Assembly (NCBI GenBank): GCA_002167365.1
Contig: NHCU01000051.1
Span: forward strand, 14,159-36,044
Source of the DNA: Betaproteobacteria bacterium TMED41
GTDB taxonomy: Bacteria; Pseudomonadota; Gammaproteobacteria; Burkholderiales; Burkholderiaceae_A
Direction of reading: 5' to 3'
Length of the DNA stretch: 21,886 nucleotides
The position numbers and the translations under genes are program-made. The notes beneath the pieces are model-generated. The model ran no database searches, was not told the origin of the DNA, and saw only the letters and a program-made list of their open reading frames with translations. Below, one piece after another: positions 7,321-14,776 of the stretch. Each line of letters starts with the position of its first letter. Position 1 is the stretch's first letter.

Positions 7321-7707
7321 ATGAAAAAAAATAATGAAATTGAAGCCAATGTGTTTATCAAAGTTTGTCCATCTAGAGATGTAATTTCTAGATTAAGTGG
7401 AAAATGGACAATCTTAATTCTAGCTTTATTAAAAGATAGTCCAAAGAGATTCAATCAAATAAAAAAAGAAATCGAAGGCATTTCTCAAAAGGTGTTAACC
7501 GAAAATCTTAGAAGCCTGGAACGTGATGGATTAGTAAGTAGAAAAGTTTATACTCAAAGTACTCTTAGGGTTGAATATAATACAACTTCTGAATCTAAAG
7601 AATTGTTAAAAATTATTAAACAACTTACAAATTGGTCCGAGCAAAACTGGTTGAAACTGAAAAGAAATAATGAGCTCCACGATGCCAATAATAGCCGATC
7701 ACTTTAA
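7321..7707 (+). CDS. HxlR family winged-helix transcriptional regulator
   Basis: A 128-residue HxlR-family protein. The domain starts with the conserved VCPSRDVISRLSGKWTILIL (Cys16 is the usual conserved cysteine), then SPKRFNQIKKEIEGISQKVL (recognition helix region), LRSLERDGLVSRKVY and the wing RVEYNTTSES. Family knowledge: dimers often sense aldehydes, quinones or redox state through the N-terminal cysteine. It is divergent from the molybdenum hydroxylase operon with a 248-bp spacer full of palindromes and a tandem repeat, so control of that operon and of itself is likely. The ribosome site before ATG 7321 is weak. The C-terminal tail (after NWSEQNW) is variable. Confidence 0.9.
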   Translation: MKKNNEIEANVFIKVCPSRDVISRLSGKWTILILALLKDSPKRFNQIKKEIEGISQKVLTENLRSLERDGLVSRKVYTQSTLRVEYNTTSESKELLKIIKQLTNWSEQNWLKLKRNNELHDANNSRSL

Positions 7708-7723
7708 GAGATAACTCTTTTTT
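7706..7723 (+). terminator. Weak possible terminator after the HxlR gene
   Basis: AAGAG-ATAA-CTCTT hairpin overlapping the HxlR stop codon, followed by four more T. The stem is only five A/T-rich pairs, so support is limited. Confidence 0.3.
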
Positions 7724-8209
7724 ATTCGTTAAATCAAAAAAAATTTAAATCTAATAAAAGGATTACTCGTATCTTTTTATTGTCACGTATTTGCAACTTA
7801 TTCGAGGTGCTGAAATATACGAAAATCTGCTACAAGCACTTGTTTGCATAGTTTGACCAAATCGTTAGCAGTTTTTTAACCGCAAAATCACGTAATTTCC
7901 CTAACAAAACCAAAAATAAAAAGCGAATCCTATCATACTTTTGAATACTACCAACAATAAAAAATACTAAATTATCAAAATCAAAGATAAAACTATTAAA
8001 AAATTTCTGGTTAAATTCATATGGTTATTCAGCCGGTACGAATAAAAAGAAATTAATGCGATATTATATTTGTATCTAACAAAAATCAATTCGAAATTCC
8101 AATTTTCAACAAAAGGTTGAGTTTTGTTAATAAAGAAATGCCAATTCAATTAAATATGATTTCCGTCCTAACAAATTATTATCTGAAAAAAAACTGATTG
8201 GGGAAAAAA
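7724..8209. other. AT-rich intergenic stretch with one long-loop hairpin
   Basis: No convincing gene. CTGCTA at 7827-7832 pairs with TAGCAG at 7866-7871, directly followed by six T, and CAAG-CA-CTTG lies within the loop region (7833-7842). This resembles the end of a small RNA or a loose terminator on the plus strand. Short minus-strand frames here start only with TTG and look like noise. Confidence 0.3.
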
Positions 8210-8350
8210 ATGAAACTTTACTTTTGGTGGGTTAACTTTACTCACGGTATAATTAGAAAGATTTATGGGCTATCTGAAAAATTAAATGAAGTATCCAAAT
8301 CGTCTGGCACAAACGTAACTAAACGTATCAAATCTGACCAAGAATTTTAA
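8210..8350 (+). CDS. Small hypothetical protein, 46 residues
   Basis: ATG at 8210 is preceded by a clear GGGG ribosome site six bases upstream (8200-8203). The product starts MKLYFWWVNFTHGIIRKIYG, an aromatic, possibly membrane-touching amphipathic segment, and continues with a polar, charged half ending KRIKSDQEF. The stop is four bases before the stop of the next gene on the opposite strand. I do not recognise it; the ribosome site and mixed codon use favour a real small gene, but no homology can be claimed. Confidence 0.45.
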   Translation: MKLYFWWVNFTHGIIRKIYGLSEKLNEVSKSSGTNVTKRIKSDQEF

Positions 8351-8354
8351 GAAA

Positions 8355-8777
8355 TTAATCTAAATCTTTTTCTTTTTTGGAAGGTTTATAAGTACACAAA
8401 AAAGTATGAAGCTTGTCTTCGAATTTATCATCATTCAACTCTCTCCATAATTTTACTTTCCTGTTTTGATCAAGCCTATTATTTATATTTTCACCCCTCT
8501 TTACCCAGGTTTGGCTTAAATTTCTGAGCAAGTTTTTTGAGCAATCCGCCTCTTCAAGAGAATATACAAGTGAAAACTTACTCATACTATTACTAAACTT
8601 TAGTATGGTCCAGACTCTAGGGTACTGTCTCCAAGTAAAGGTTTCGGGTATCAACAAAAAATCAACATCGTTTTTAGAACCATAACTTTCATAACTTGCA
8701 TAAGCCACTCGAATTGAGGTAACAAAAAAAATTATCGCAAAGACACTCCAAATGCATAAAAAAACATACTGTTTCAT
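8355..8777 (-). CDS. Small exported protein, possibly surface-adhesin E-like
   Basis: A 140-residue product with a clear signal peptide (MKQYVFLCIWSVFAIIFFVT, likely cut after VAYA). The mature part has a strand pattern with TWRQYPRVWTILKFSNS, SLVYSLEEADCSKN and a second cysteine in TFLCTYKPS near the C-terminus, a possible disulfide pair. A small exported domain with a tryptophan-rich start, a central xxxxDC and a lysine-rich end resembles the Adhesin_E family of short exported proteins, but this is a loose pattern match. ATG 8777 is preferred over the upstream TTG at 8792 because GGGAA lies eight bases before it. Gene ends converge with the 46-residue ORF. Confidence 0.6.
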   Translation of the reverse strand: MKQYVFLCIWSVFAIIFFVTSIRVAYASYESYGSKNDVDFLLIPETFTWRQYPRVWTILKFSNSMSKFSLVYSLEEADCSKNLLRNLSQTWVKRGENINNRLDQNRKVKLWRELNDDKFEDKLHTFLCTYKPSKKEKDLD

Positions 8778-9381
8778 TAATAAAATTCCCAAATAAAGTT
8801 TTGGTAAATTAAAAAAAAGTAATAGTTTAAAAAAAATAACAACTGGCTATCAAATACAACCTTACATGTTTTTTTAATTCGTAGCATAACTAAAACTTGA
8901 AACCCCCAATCAAATTATATGACTTAAAAACTTACTTGTTTGAAACGTTTTTTGATAATAAAAAGTATTTTTTAAACATTAAGATGATAAAACATTACTT
9001 TAAAATTCTGATGCAAAAAGAACCTGGGGAAAAAATATTTTATGACCACTTTATATTTGAGAACAAAAAACTACATGGAAAACTAACATCATTACAAGCC
9101 TATTTATAGAAATAGTTACAAAAAAGTTTTTTTCTAGCTGTTTGTAAGTTGTCAGTTTTCACAATTTTTAATAATTAAATCTAAAATAATCTACAAAAAA
9201 ATAGGACCAACAGTAATGGTTAGCATTTTCAATACAAACAGGTAATATTTTTTGGAAAAATTAATTTTTCAGTTTTCCAAGTTATTAAAAAAAAGGTGGC
9301 ATTTCTTTCTTTGCAATCTCTTAATGTATTGGTTTGCAGATAGAAATTTTTAAAGATTTTTGAAATTACTTTTTTCTTAAG
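8778..9381. other. AT-rich intergenic stretch, no supported gene
   Basis: Contains a frame at 8897-9109 with only a TTG start and no ribosome site, which I do not accept as a gene. A nested inverted repeat is present: TTGGAAAA at 9252-9259 pairs with TTTTCCAA at 9273-9280, and inside it GAAAAATTAATTTTTC (9255-9270) is itself a perfect palindrome. It has no adjoining T tract in a useful direction for a terminator. Nothing else was recognised. Confidence 0.4.
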
Positions 9382-10158
9382 TTATATAACCCAAGATTTA
9401 ACAAATATTAGGAACTTACAATAAAAATTTGAATTATAAAAAAATACCCAAAAACTGTCTGTCCACTTCAAAAAAGTTTTTTTGCTTGAAATACATGTTT
9501 CAGAACCTATCCTTTGCGAAGTCTCTCTTAATTTTGAAATATCCAAGTTTAAAGTCTTTAACTCATGGTGATGGCCGATTAACCAGGGTTCAATCTCATA
9601 TCCAGAAACTTCACAATGAAACTGAAGTGCAAGGACAAAATTTTCAATTGAAAAAGCTTGGTTCGTAGTAATTTCAGATGATGCTAATAGCCTTGCTCCA
9701 ACTGGTAAGTCAAACGTCTCACTATGCCAATGAAGTACTCTTTTGTTAACTAACTCAGATAGACAAGATTTTTCGCCTTTTGCACTAAGTTTGAGTAAAC
9801 CCCATCCAATTTCTTTTTTTTTGTTTGAAAAAACCCTGGCTCCCATTGTAAATGCAATTAATTGAGCACCAAAACAAATGCCTAAAGTTGGTTTTTTTTT
9901 CACCAAACGTTTTTCAATTGAATTGATTAAAGTGCTTAACCAAGGGTAATCATGAACATTATTGACGCTCAATGGTGAGCCTAACAACACCAATAAATCT
10001 GATTGAAAAATTTCACCAGTTGAAAATTCATCTACTCCAATTCTTTTATATATTATGACGTATTTTTTTTGTAATAGAATCTGCTCTAACGCCCCCAACC
10101 CTTCGAAAGATAAAAGTTGAACAACTACGCATGTTAGTTTATGTTTTTGAGATTTCAA
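9382..10158 (-). CDS. Class I glutamine amidotransferase-like protein (GuaA-like domain), possibly decaying
   Basis: A 258-residue protein aligned over its length to stand-alone GMP-synthase-like amidotransferases: DLLVLLGSPLSVN, nucleophile Cys95 in LGICFGAQ, EIGWGLLKL, VLHWHSETFDLP, and His181/Glu183 in LQFHCEVS. Family knowledge: such enzymes release ammonia from glutamine or gamma-glutamyl compounds. Oddities: the usual QFHPE is QFHCE; the only start in a good position is TTG (10158) with no ribosome site; and the protein runs about 20 hydrophobic residues past the normal end near KWTDSF, where a TGG codon stands in a place one base away from a stop. All three catalytic residues remain, so it may still work. 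No related pathway gene is adjacent. Confidence 0.75.
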   Translation of the reverse strand: MKSQKHKLTCVVVQLLSFEGLGALEQILLQKKYVIIYKRIGVDEFSTGEIFQSDLLVLLGSPLSVNNVHDYPWLSTLINSIEKRLVKKKPTLGICFGAQLIAFTMGARVFSNKKKEIGWGLLKLSAKGEKSCLSELVNKRVLHWHSETFDLPVGARLLASSEITTNQAFSIENFVLALQFHCEVSGYEIEPWLIGHHHELKTLNLDISKLRETSQRIGSETCISSKKTFLKWTDSFWVFFYNSNFYCKFLIFVKSWVI

Positions 10159-10192
10159 AAAATTTAAAATAAATAGTTCAATTAATTAAATA

Positions 10193-10210
10193 TTATAGTT
10201 ATGACTATAA
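10193..10210. repeat. 18-bp inverted repeat upstream of the amidotransferase gene
   Basis: TTATAGT-TATG-ACTATAA is a perfect 7-bp inverted repeat with a 4-bp centre. It lies 35 bp upstream of the amidotransferase start and 270 bp upstream of the aldehyde dehydrogenase, in a position suited to an operator. The binding protein is unknown. Confidence 0.4.
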
Positions 10211-10249
10211 ATGTTATTCGTTATTAAACGTTAAAGAGACTATTTTTTT

Positions 10250-10262
10250 GTTGCACCGCAAT
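10250..10262. promoter_or_regulatory. Third TTGC-N3-GCAA palindrome (PhaR-like site)
   Basis: GTTGCACCGCAAT contains TTGC-ACC-GCAA, differing by one base from the core of the perfect palindrome in front of the phasin gene. It lies in the 324-bp divergent spacer between the amidotransferase and aldehyde dehydrogenase genes, about 150 bp before the predicted -35 box. Apart from this site, the inverted repeat and the promoter, the spacer holds only AT-rich DNA. Confidence 0.35.
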
Positions 10263-10414
10263 CAAAAGAAAAAACTGTAAAGTTTAAATTTTATTTTTTA
10301 AATTATTAATAAAGATGAGCTTAATGTAGAATAAATAGGGTTATATATCAAACAGAAATGTCATTACTAACTATGTAAATTTTCAAAATTAATTTGTGTT
10401 AGTGAAAGTATTTA

Positions 10415-10443
10415 TTGAAAAAGACTTGCATTAATTATATAGT
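10415..10443 (+). promoter_or_regulatory. Predicted sigma-70 promoter of the aldehyde dehydrogenase gene
   Basis: TTGAAA (10415-10420), 17-bp spacer, TATAGT (10438-10443). Transcription would start about 33 bp before ATG 10483. No sigma-54 (TGGCAC-N5-TTGC) element was seen, although related acetaldehyde dehydrogenase genes often use one. Confidence 0.65.
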
Positions 10444-10482
10444 TTCAAAAAAAAACTGCAGAATAAAACTTGGAGATATAAA

Positions 10483-12015
10483 ATGAATGACTTAAATGTT
10501 GCCAAAAACTTTGGCGGAATCAAATCTTTAGGGATCATTAAAGACACTTACGACAACTTTATTGGTGGAAAATGGATAAGTCCAGTAGATGGACAATACT
10601 TTGATAATCCCACACCTATTACTGGAGCAACTCTTTGCAAAGTAGCCCGTTCATCCTCAGCAGATATTGAGCTTGCCCTTGACGCCGCGCATGCTGCAAA
10701 AGATAAATGGGGATCAACTCCAGTAACAGAGAGAGCAAGAGTATTAGAAAAAATAGCTGATCGTTTAGAGGAAAATCTTGAAAGAGTCGCATTAGTTGAA
10801 ACTTGGGATAACGGTAAACCAATAAGAGAAACTACGGCTGCTGATATGCCTCTCGCAGTTGAGCATTTCAGATATTTCGCTGCTTGCATCAGGAGTCAAG
10901 AGGGAGGCCTCTCTGAAATAGATGAAAAAACTATTGCTTATCATTATCATGAGCCTATAGGAGTAGTTGGACAGATTATTCCTTGGAACTTTCCTCTTCT
11001 TATGGCTGTTTGGAAAATTGCACCAGCTCTCGCAGCTGGAAACTGTATCGTATTAAAACCTGCAGAACAAACTCCAGTTTCAATAATGTATTTCTTAGAG
11101 TTAATGGCAGATATTTTGCCTCCTGGAGTACTCAACGTAGTAAATGGTTTTGGTGTTGAGGCAGGGAAGCCGTTAGCCTCAAGCACGCGTATTGGTAAAA
11201 TTGCTTTCACAGGCGAGACAACAACTGGAAGATTGATTATGCAATATGCATCACAAAATATTATTCCAGTAACTTTGGAACTCGGAGGTAAGTCCCCAAA
11301 TATATTTTTTTCAGATGTACTCCGTGAAAATGACGCATTTTTTGATAAATGTCTAGAAGGTTTTGCGATGTTTGCGTTAAATCAAGGAGAGGTTTGTACT
11401 TGTCCATCAAGAGCAATTATTCAAGAGTCTATTTATGATGAATTTATGGAAAGAGCGATTGATCGAGTAAAAAAAATTACACAAGGTGATCCTCTGGATC
11501 CATCGACTATGGTGGGTGCTCAAGCATCAAGTGAGCAATTCGAAAAAATCCTATCTTATCTGGATATTGGGAAAAAAGAGGGTGCAAAGTGTCCTATTGG
11601 TGGAGAACCACTTAAGTTAGATGGAGAACTTTCCGGTGGATATTATATAAAGCCAACGGTATTTGAGGGACACAATAAGATGCGCATTTTTCAAGAAGAA
11701 ATTTTTGGTCCAGTAGTTTCAGTTACAACTTTCAAAGATGCTGATGACGCGATGCAAATTGCAAACGATACCCTATACGGTCTCGGAGCCGCTGTTTGGA
11801 CTAGAGATATTAATAGAGCTTATGATTTTGGAAGAGGTTTGAAAGCTGGTCGAGTATGGACAAATTGCTATCATTTATATCCTGCTCATGCAGCCTTCGG
11901 AGGTTACAAACAATCAGGTATTGGCAGAGAAACACACAAAATGATGCTGGACCACTATCAACAAACAAAAAACGTCCTTGTAAGTTATAGTCCAAATGCG
12001 TTAGGTTTCTTTTAA
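10483..12015 (+). CDS. NAD-dependent aldehyde dehydrogenase (ExaC/AcoD type)
   Basis: A 510-residue enzyme, the normal length. It shows FIGGKWISPVDGQYF at the N-terminus, the cofactor-site IPWNFPLLMAVWKIAPALAAG, GKIAFTGETTTGR, the catalytic base Glu266 in TLELGGKSPNIFF, and the nucleophile Cys305 in NQGEVCTCPSR (with Cys307 two residues on). It also has EIFGPVVSV and the family-typical end QTKNVLVSYSPNALGFF. This CTCPSR and ALGFF pattern marks the acetaldehyde/ExaC-AcoD group rather than betaine-aldehyde enzymes. It oxidises short aldehydes, probably acetaldehyde from alcohol or acetoin use, to acids in the cytoplasm. GGAG lies seven bases before ATG. The DUF779 gene follows 11 bases after the stop, so they form an operon. 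Confidence 0.95.
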   Translation: MNDLNVAKNFGGIKSLGIIKDTYDNFIGGKWISPVDGQYFDNPTPITGATLCKVARSSSADIELALDAAHAAKDKWGSTPVTERARVLEKIADRLEENLERVALVETWDNGKPIRETTAADMPLAVEHFRYFAACIRSQEGGLSEIDEKTIAYHYHEPIGVVGQIIPWNFPLLMAVWKIAPALAAGNCIVLKPAEQTPVSIMYFLELMADILPPGVLNVVNGFGVEAGKPLASSTRIGKIAFTGETTTGRLIMQYASQNIIPVTLELGGKSPNIFFSDVLRENDAFFDKCLEGFAMFALNQGEVCTCPSRAIIQESIYDEFMERAIDRVKKITQGDPLDPSTMVGAQASSEQFEKILSYLDIGKKEGAKCPIGGEPLKLDGELSGGYYIKPTVFEGHNKMRIFQEEIFGPVVSVTTFKDADDAMQIANDTLYGLGAAVWTRDINRAYDFGRGLKAGRVWTNCYHLYPAHAAFGGYKQSGIGRETHKMMLDHYQQTKNVLVSYSPNALGFF

Positions 12016-12026
12016 GGTTTCAAATT

Positions 12027-12401
12027 GTGATTAAGAGAGTTGTCTCGACACCTGAAGCTGACAAACTAATCGACAGACTGAAAGTGGAACATGGAGATCT
12101 CATGTTCCACCAATCAGGTGGCTGTTGTGATGGGAGTGCTCCAATGTGTTATCCGAAAGGGGAATTCTTGACTGGCAATAGTGATGTACTACTGGGTTAC
12201 ATCTCAGATTGTGCTTTTTACATGGGAGCTAAACAATTCGAGTACTGGAAACATACACAACTTATCATCGATGTTGTTAAAGGCAAAGGTGGTATGTTTT
12301 CATTAGAGGGTCCCACAGGTTTAAGATTTCTTACACGATCACGTTTATTTACCGAGGAAGAGTTTTCTACCTTGTTGTCACAGGTAACAGACAAAGGGTA
12401 A
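12027..12401 (+). CDS. DUF779 family protein, partner of the aldehyde dehydrogenase
   Basis: A 124-residue protein with the family core FHQSGGCCDGSAPMCYP (Cys33, Cys34, Cys41), then FLTGNSDVLLGYISD, FYMGAKQFEYWKHTQL and a C-terminal FSLEGPTGLRFLTRSRLF. DUF779 genes are regularly found directly after ExaC/AcoD-type aldehyde dehydrogenase genes, as here; their role is not established. The cysteine cluster suggests metal binding or thiol chemistry, but this is inference. The start is GTG at 12027, with AAGG nine bases upstream, and overlaps nothing. Confidence 0.88.
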   Translation: MIKRVVSTPEADKLIDRLKVEHGDLMFHQSGGCCDGSAPMCYPKGEFLTGNSDVLLGYISDCAFYMGAKQFEYWKHTQLIIDVVKGKGGMFSLEGPTGLRFLTRSRLFTEEEFSTLLSQVTDKG

Positions 12402-12420
12402 ATTCCACTCCAAATAAAAA

Positions 12421-12487
12421 CCTATAAAACCTATAAAACCTATAAAACCTATAAAACCTATAAAACCTATAAAACCTATAAAACCTA
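12421..12487. repeat. Seven-copy 9-bp tandem repeat (CCTATAAAA)
   Basis: CCTATAAAA is repeated seven times exactly between 12421 and 12483, followed by a partial eighth copy (CCTA). It begins 20 bases after the DUF779 stop codon, outside any intact gene, and 30 bp before the broken Sel1 gene. A perfect array of this kind is a candidate variable-number repeat. Each unit contains a TATAAA, a -10-like word. Confidence 0.95.
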
Positions 12488-12516
12488 CCAGAAATTATTA
12501 CTGAAATAAATTACGA

Positions 12517-13121
12517 ATGAATTATTTTCAACTTATATTTTTTTTTTAAGTTTTATTCAAAGTGGTCAAGGTATTACATCAACTGTTCAAGTATCCGAAT
12601 TGAAAAAAGGCGATGAATATTACCTAAGCGGAAATCATGTTAAAGCCGTTAAAGAATAGAGCATTGTTGCAAAACAAGGGTCAGAAGAAGCCCAGTTGAA
12701 ACTAGGCTCGGTTTATCGATTCGGTGAAAAAGGTGTTAGTAGAAATATAAACAAAGCAATAAAATGGCTCACCCTTGCTGCAGAGAATGGTAATGAATAT
12801 GCCCAATACAATTTAGGCCAGATTTATCAATTGGAAATAAATGTGGTCGATTACAAATTGGCTGCGAAATGGTACCTTCTTGGTGCTGAGAACGGCAATG
12901 CTTTCTCTCAATTTAAATTAGGAACTTTGTACATTGAAGGAAAAGGTGTCTCTAAAAATTTAAAATATGCTCACATGTGGCTTAATTTATCGGGAGTTCA
13001 AGGTAACTACAGAGCCATCAAAAAAAGAATTTCTGTTCAACATAAATTGTCTACCTCTGAATTAAAATTAGCCAGAAGATTAGCAAACCAATGTCTACGG
13101 AAGAACTTTAAAAGCCGCTAA
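12517..13121 (+). pseudogene. Sel1-like (TPR-type) repeat protein, broken by a frameshift and an amber codon
   Basis: The intact ancestor would be about 201 residues: signal peptide from MNYFQLIFFF running into LSFIQSGQGITS, then Sel1 repeats. The upstream frame ends at TAA 12547-12549 inside a run of ten T; one more T would join it to the downstream frame. That frame reads LKKGDEYYLSGNHVKAVKE, then TAG at 12657-12659 where family members have Tyr or Trp, then SIVAKQGSEEAQLKLGSVY. Two further Sel1 repeats (GVSRNINKAIKWLTLAAENG and KLAAKWYLLGAENG) and a standard C-terminal AHMWLNLSGVQGN follow. The longest remaining frame, from TTG 12696, lacks a ribosome site. Sel1 proteins serve as exported or envelope scaffolds. 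The body is well kept, so the inactivation is recent or the T run is slippery. Gene ends converge with the NAD(P)HX enzyme. Confidence 0.82.
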
Positions 13122-13139
13122 CAGAAGCTTAGAAAAAAA

Positions 13140-14570
13140 TCAATTACTTTGCTCTAGAGAAGTCAAAGCGTTACCAATCTTATCCAAAATATCACTGGCC
13201 AAAAGTGTTTTGTTGTTTTCCAGAATTACTCGACGAGCCGCTTCTGTGTGAAGGTAAACACCCAATAATTCAGGTTTGGTGGCCTTTTGAGCGATCAAGC
13301 CACCAATCATACCAGCCAGTACATCACCAGAACCTGCAGTTGCAAGTGCACTATTAGCAAAAGGATTTATAAAGATTGGCTTTGGGCCAATCAAGGTGCC
13401 TGCTCCTTTTAGTACCCATCGCCCTCCAAATTTTTTATGTAAAGCATTTAAAGTTTTGAATCTATCATTAAAATTCTCCTTCAAGAGAGCTAAGGCTTCT
13501 CCAGCATGAGGAGTACCGATCCAAAAACTTTTTCTAGGTTCTTTTAAATTAATTCTTGCAAGCCATCTTAGTCCATCGGCATCCATTACTAGCGGTATAT
13601 TTTCAGTCCAAGCAACTTCTATAAATTTATCTGCATTCCGTCCTAAGCCTGGTCCAACTACAATTGAGTCCATCTCTAAAATAACTGATTTAAATTCATT
13701 AATATCTTTAGGCACATTAATTAATTCAAACGGTTGTCTAACGGTTTCGGGCCCACAAATATATACTTTTCCAGCACCCACTCTTAAAGCTGCGATTCCT
13801 GCTAAAAAACCAGCACCTTCCATACCACCCCATCCTCCAAGCACAAGAACATTTCCATAATTACCTTTATAAGCTATTGGACTTCTCCTAGGAAGGTTTA
13901 GTTTGTCAGAGTCTAATAAATAAGAGTTGCCAGGAATTAAATCACTAGAGTTTTTTATTCCAAGATCTGAAAATAACAATTCTCCAGTTAGATCAGGCGA
14001 TTGTCCTGTGTAACAGCCTTGCTTGGCTGTTAAGCACATGATTGTTGTATCTGCTTGCACTGTACAACCGAATGACTGACCATTAGTCGCATTCAAACCA
14101 GAAGGAACGTCGATAGAAATTACATTGATACCATTGTTATGAGCGGTATTGATCCATTCTATTGCATCCAACATTATTCCTTCTGGAGGGCGCGATACCC
14201 CTATTCCAAAAATTCCATCTACAATAATATCACCTTGTTTTAAACTAGAGATTTTTGGTAAATTATCTTGAATTTGTAAATTTAAATTTTGTGAAAACGC
14301 ATAGGAAATACTTGCATCTCCTTTCACCAAAGGGCTTAATTTGATACATTTAACATCAATTTTTTCAAGCAAAGCCAAAGTAGCAACACCTATTGCATCT
14401 CCGCCATTATTACCAGGTCCTGCCACACACCAAAGACGTCCTTTAAGTTTTTTTTTAGCAATACTCAAAATTGCATGTGCCGCACGCATCATGAGCAAAA
14501 AACCAATCTTATTCTTTTTAATAAGAGTTTGCTCTAATAATTGCGAAGTTTTACTATCGTAAAGGTACAT
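13140..14570 (-). CDS. nnr: Bifunctional NAD(P)H-hydrate epimerase / ADP-dependent NAD(P)H-hydrate dehydratase
   Basis: A 476-residue fusion of the YjeF_N epimerase and the C-terminal dehydratase, the usual bacterial layout. The epimerase part has GPGNNGGDA at residues 51-59, DGIFGIGVSRPPEG and the IDVPSGLNATNG loop. The dehydratase part has NVLVLGGWGGMEGAGFLA, VGPGLGRNADKF, LVMDADGL, IGTPHAGEA, WVLKGAGTLIG and the catalytic GSGDVLAGM at 413-421. It repairs NAD(P)H damaged by hydration, converting the R form to S and then dehydrating it with ADP. The N-terminus lacks the common helical start seen in other homologues but is otherwise complete. The ribosome site before 14570 is poor. Divergent from the SOS operon, with a 206-bp AT-rich spacer. 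Confidence 0.95.
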   Translation of the reverse strand: MYLYDSKTSQLLEQTLIKKNKIGFLLMMRAAHAILSIAKKKLKGRLWCVAGPGNNGGDAIGVATLALLEKIDVKCIKLSPLVKGDASISYAFSQNLNLQIQDNLPKISSLKQGDIIVDGIFGIGVSRPPEGIMLDAIEWINTAHNNGINVISIDVPSGLNATNGQSFGCTVQADTTIMCLTAKQGCYTGQSPDLTGELLFSDLGIKNSSDLIPGNSYLLDSDKLNLPRRSPIAYKGNYGNVLVLGGWGGMEGAGFLAGIAALRVGAGKVYICGPETVRQPFELINVPKDINEFKSVILEMDSIVVGPGLGRNADKFIEVAWTENIPLVMDADGLRWLARINLKEPRKSFWIGTPHAGEALALLKENFNDRFKTLNALHKKFGGRWVLKGAGTLIGPKPIFINPFANSALATAGSGDVLAGMIGGLIAQKATKPELLGVYLHTEAARRVILENNKTLLASDILDKIGNALTSLEQSN

Positions 14571-14739
14571 GTAATATTTTCATACTATTTAAAAATAAAC
14601 TTCGAATAGTTAATATCAAAAATATAATTGCTATTTAGAATAAAACTTATCCATATTATTTCCAACAAAAATCTACATTCCAAAAAAAATGAAAATTAAC
14701 TATTAAAGTCATTTTTTATCTAATTTGAAAAATTTATGC

Positions 14740-14769
14740 TTGCAATACTGTATATTTATACAGTATTAT
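14740..14769 (+). promoter_or_regulatory. SOS-controlled promoter with LexA box, in front of umuD
   Basis: TACTGTATATTTATACAGTA at 14746-14765 fits CTGT-N8-ACAG and extends to 11-bp perfect arms around a TT centre (14744-14767). It fills the spacer between a possible -35 TTGCAA (14740-14745) and -10 TATTAT (14764-14769), spacing 18. LexA bound there would block RNA polymerase directly. The start would be at about 14776, one base before the umuD ATG, so the message is leaderless or nearly so. Confidence 0.9.
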
Positions 14770-14776
14770 TTGGTTC

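Noticed and set aside
7967..8149. 60-codon open frame on the minus strand
   Set aside because: TTG start without ribosome site, no recognisable domain, composition as expected from random AT-rich DNA.
8897..9109. 70-codon open frame on the plus strand in the 8.8-9.4 kb spacer
   Set aside because: Starts only with TTG, has no ribosome site, and its Lys/Phe/Tyr-rich product is what AT-rich noise gives.
9252..9280. Nested inverted repeat considered as a terminator
   Set aside because: No T tract follows the stem in the direction of any neighbouring gene, and the stem is nearly all A/T.
9429..9668. 79-codon plus-strand frame inside the amidotransferase gene
   Set aside because: Antisense to a gene with catalytic motifs in the other frame; no independent support.
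10548..10889. 113-codon antisense open frame inside the aldehyde dehydrogenase gene
   Set aside because: It is a shadow of a well-supported gene; no ribosome site or domain.
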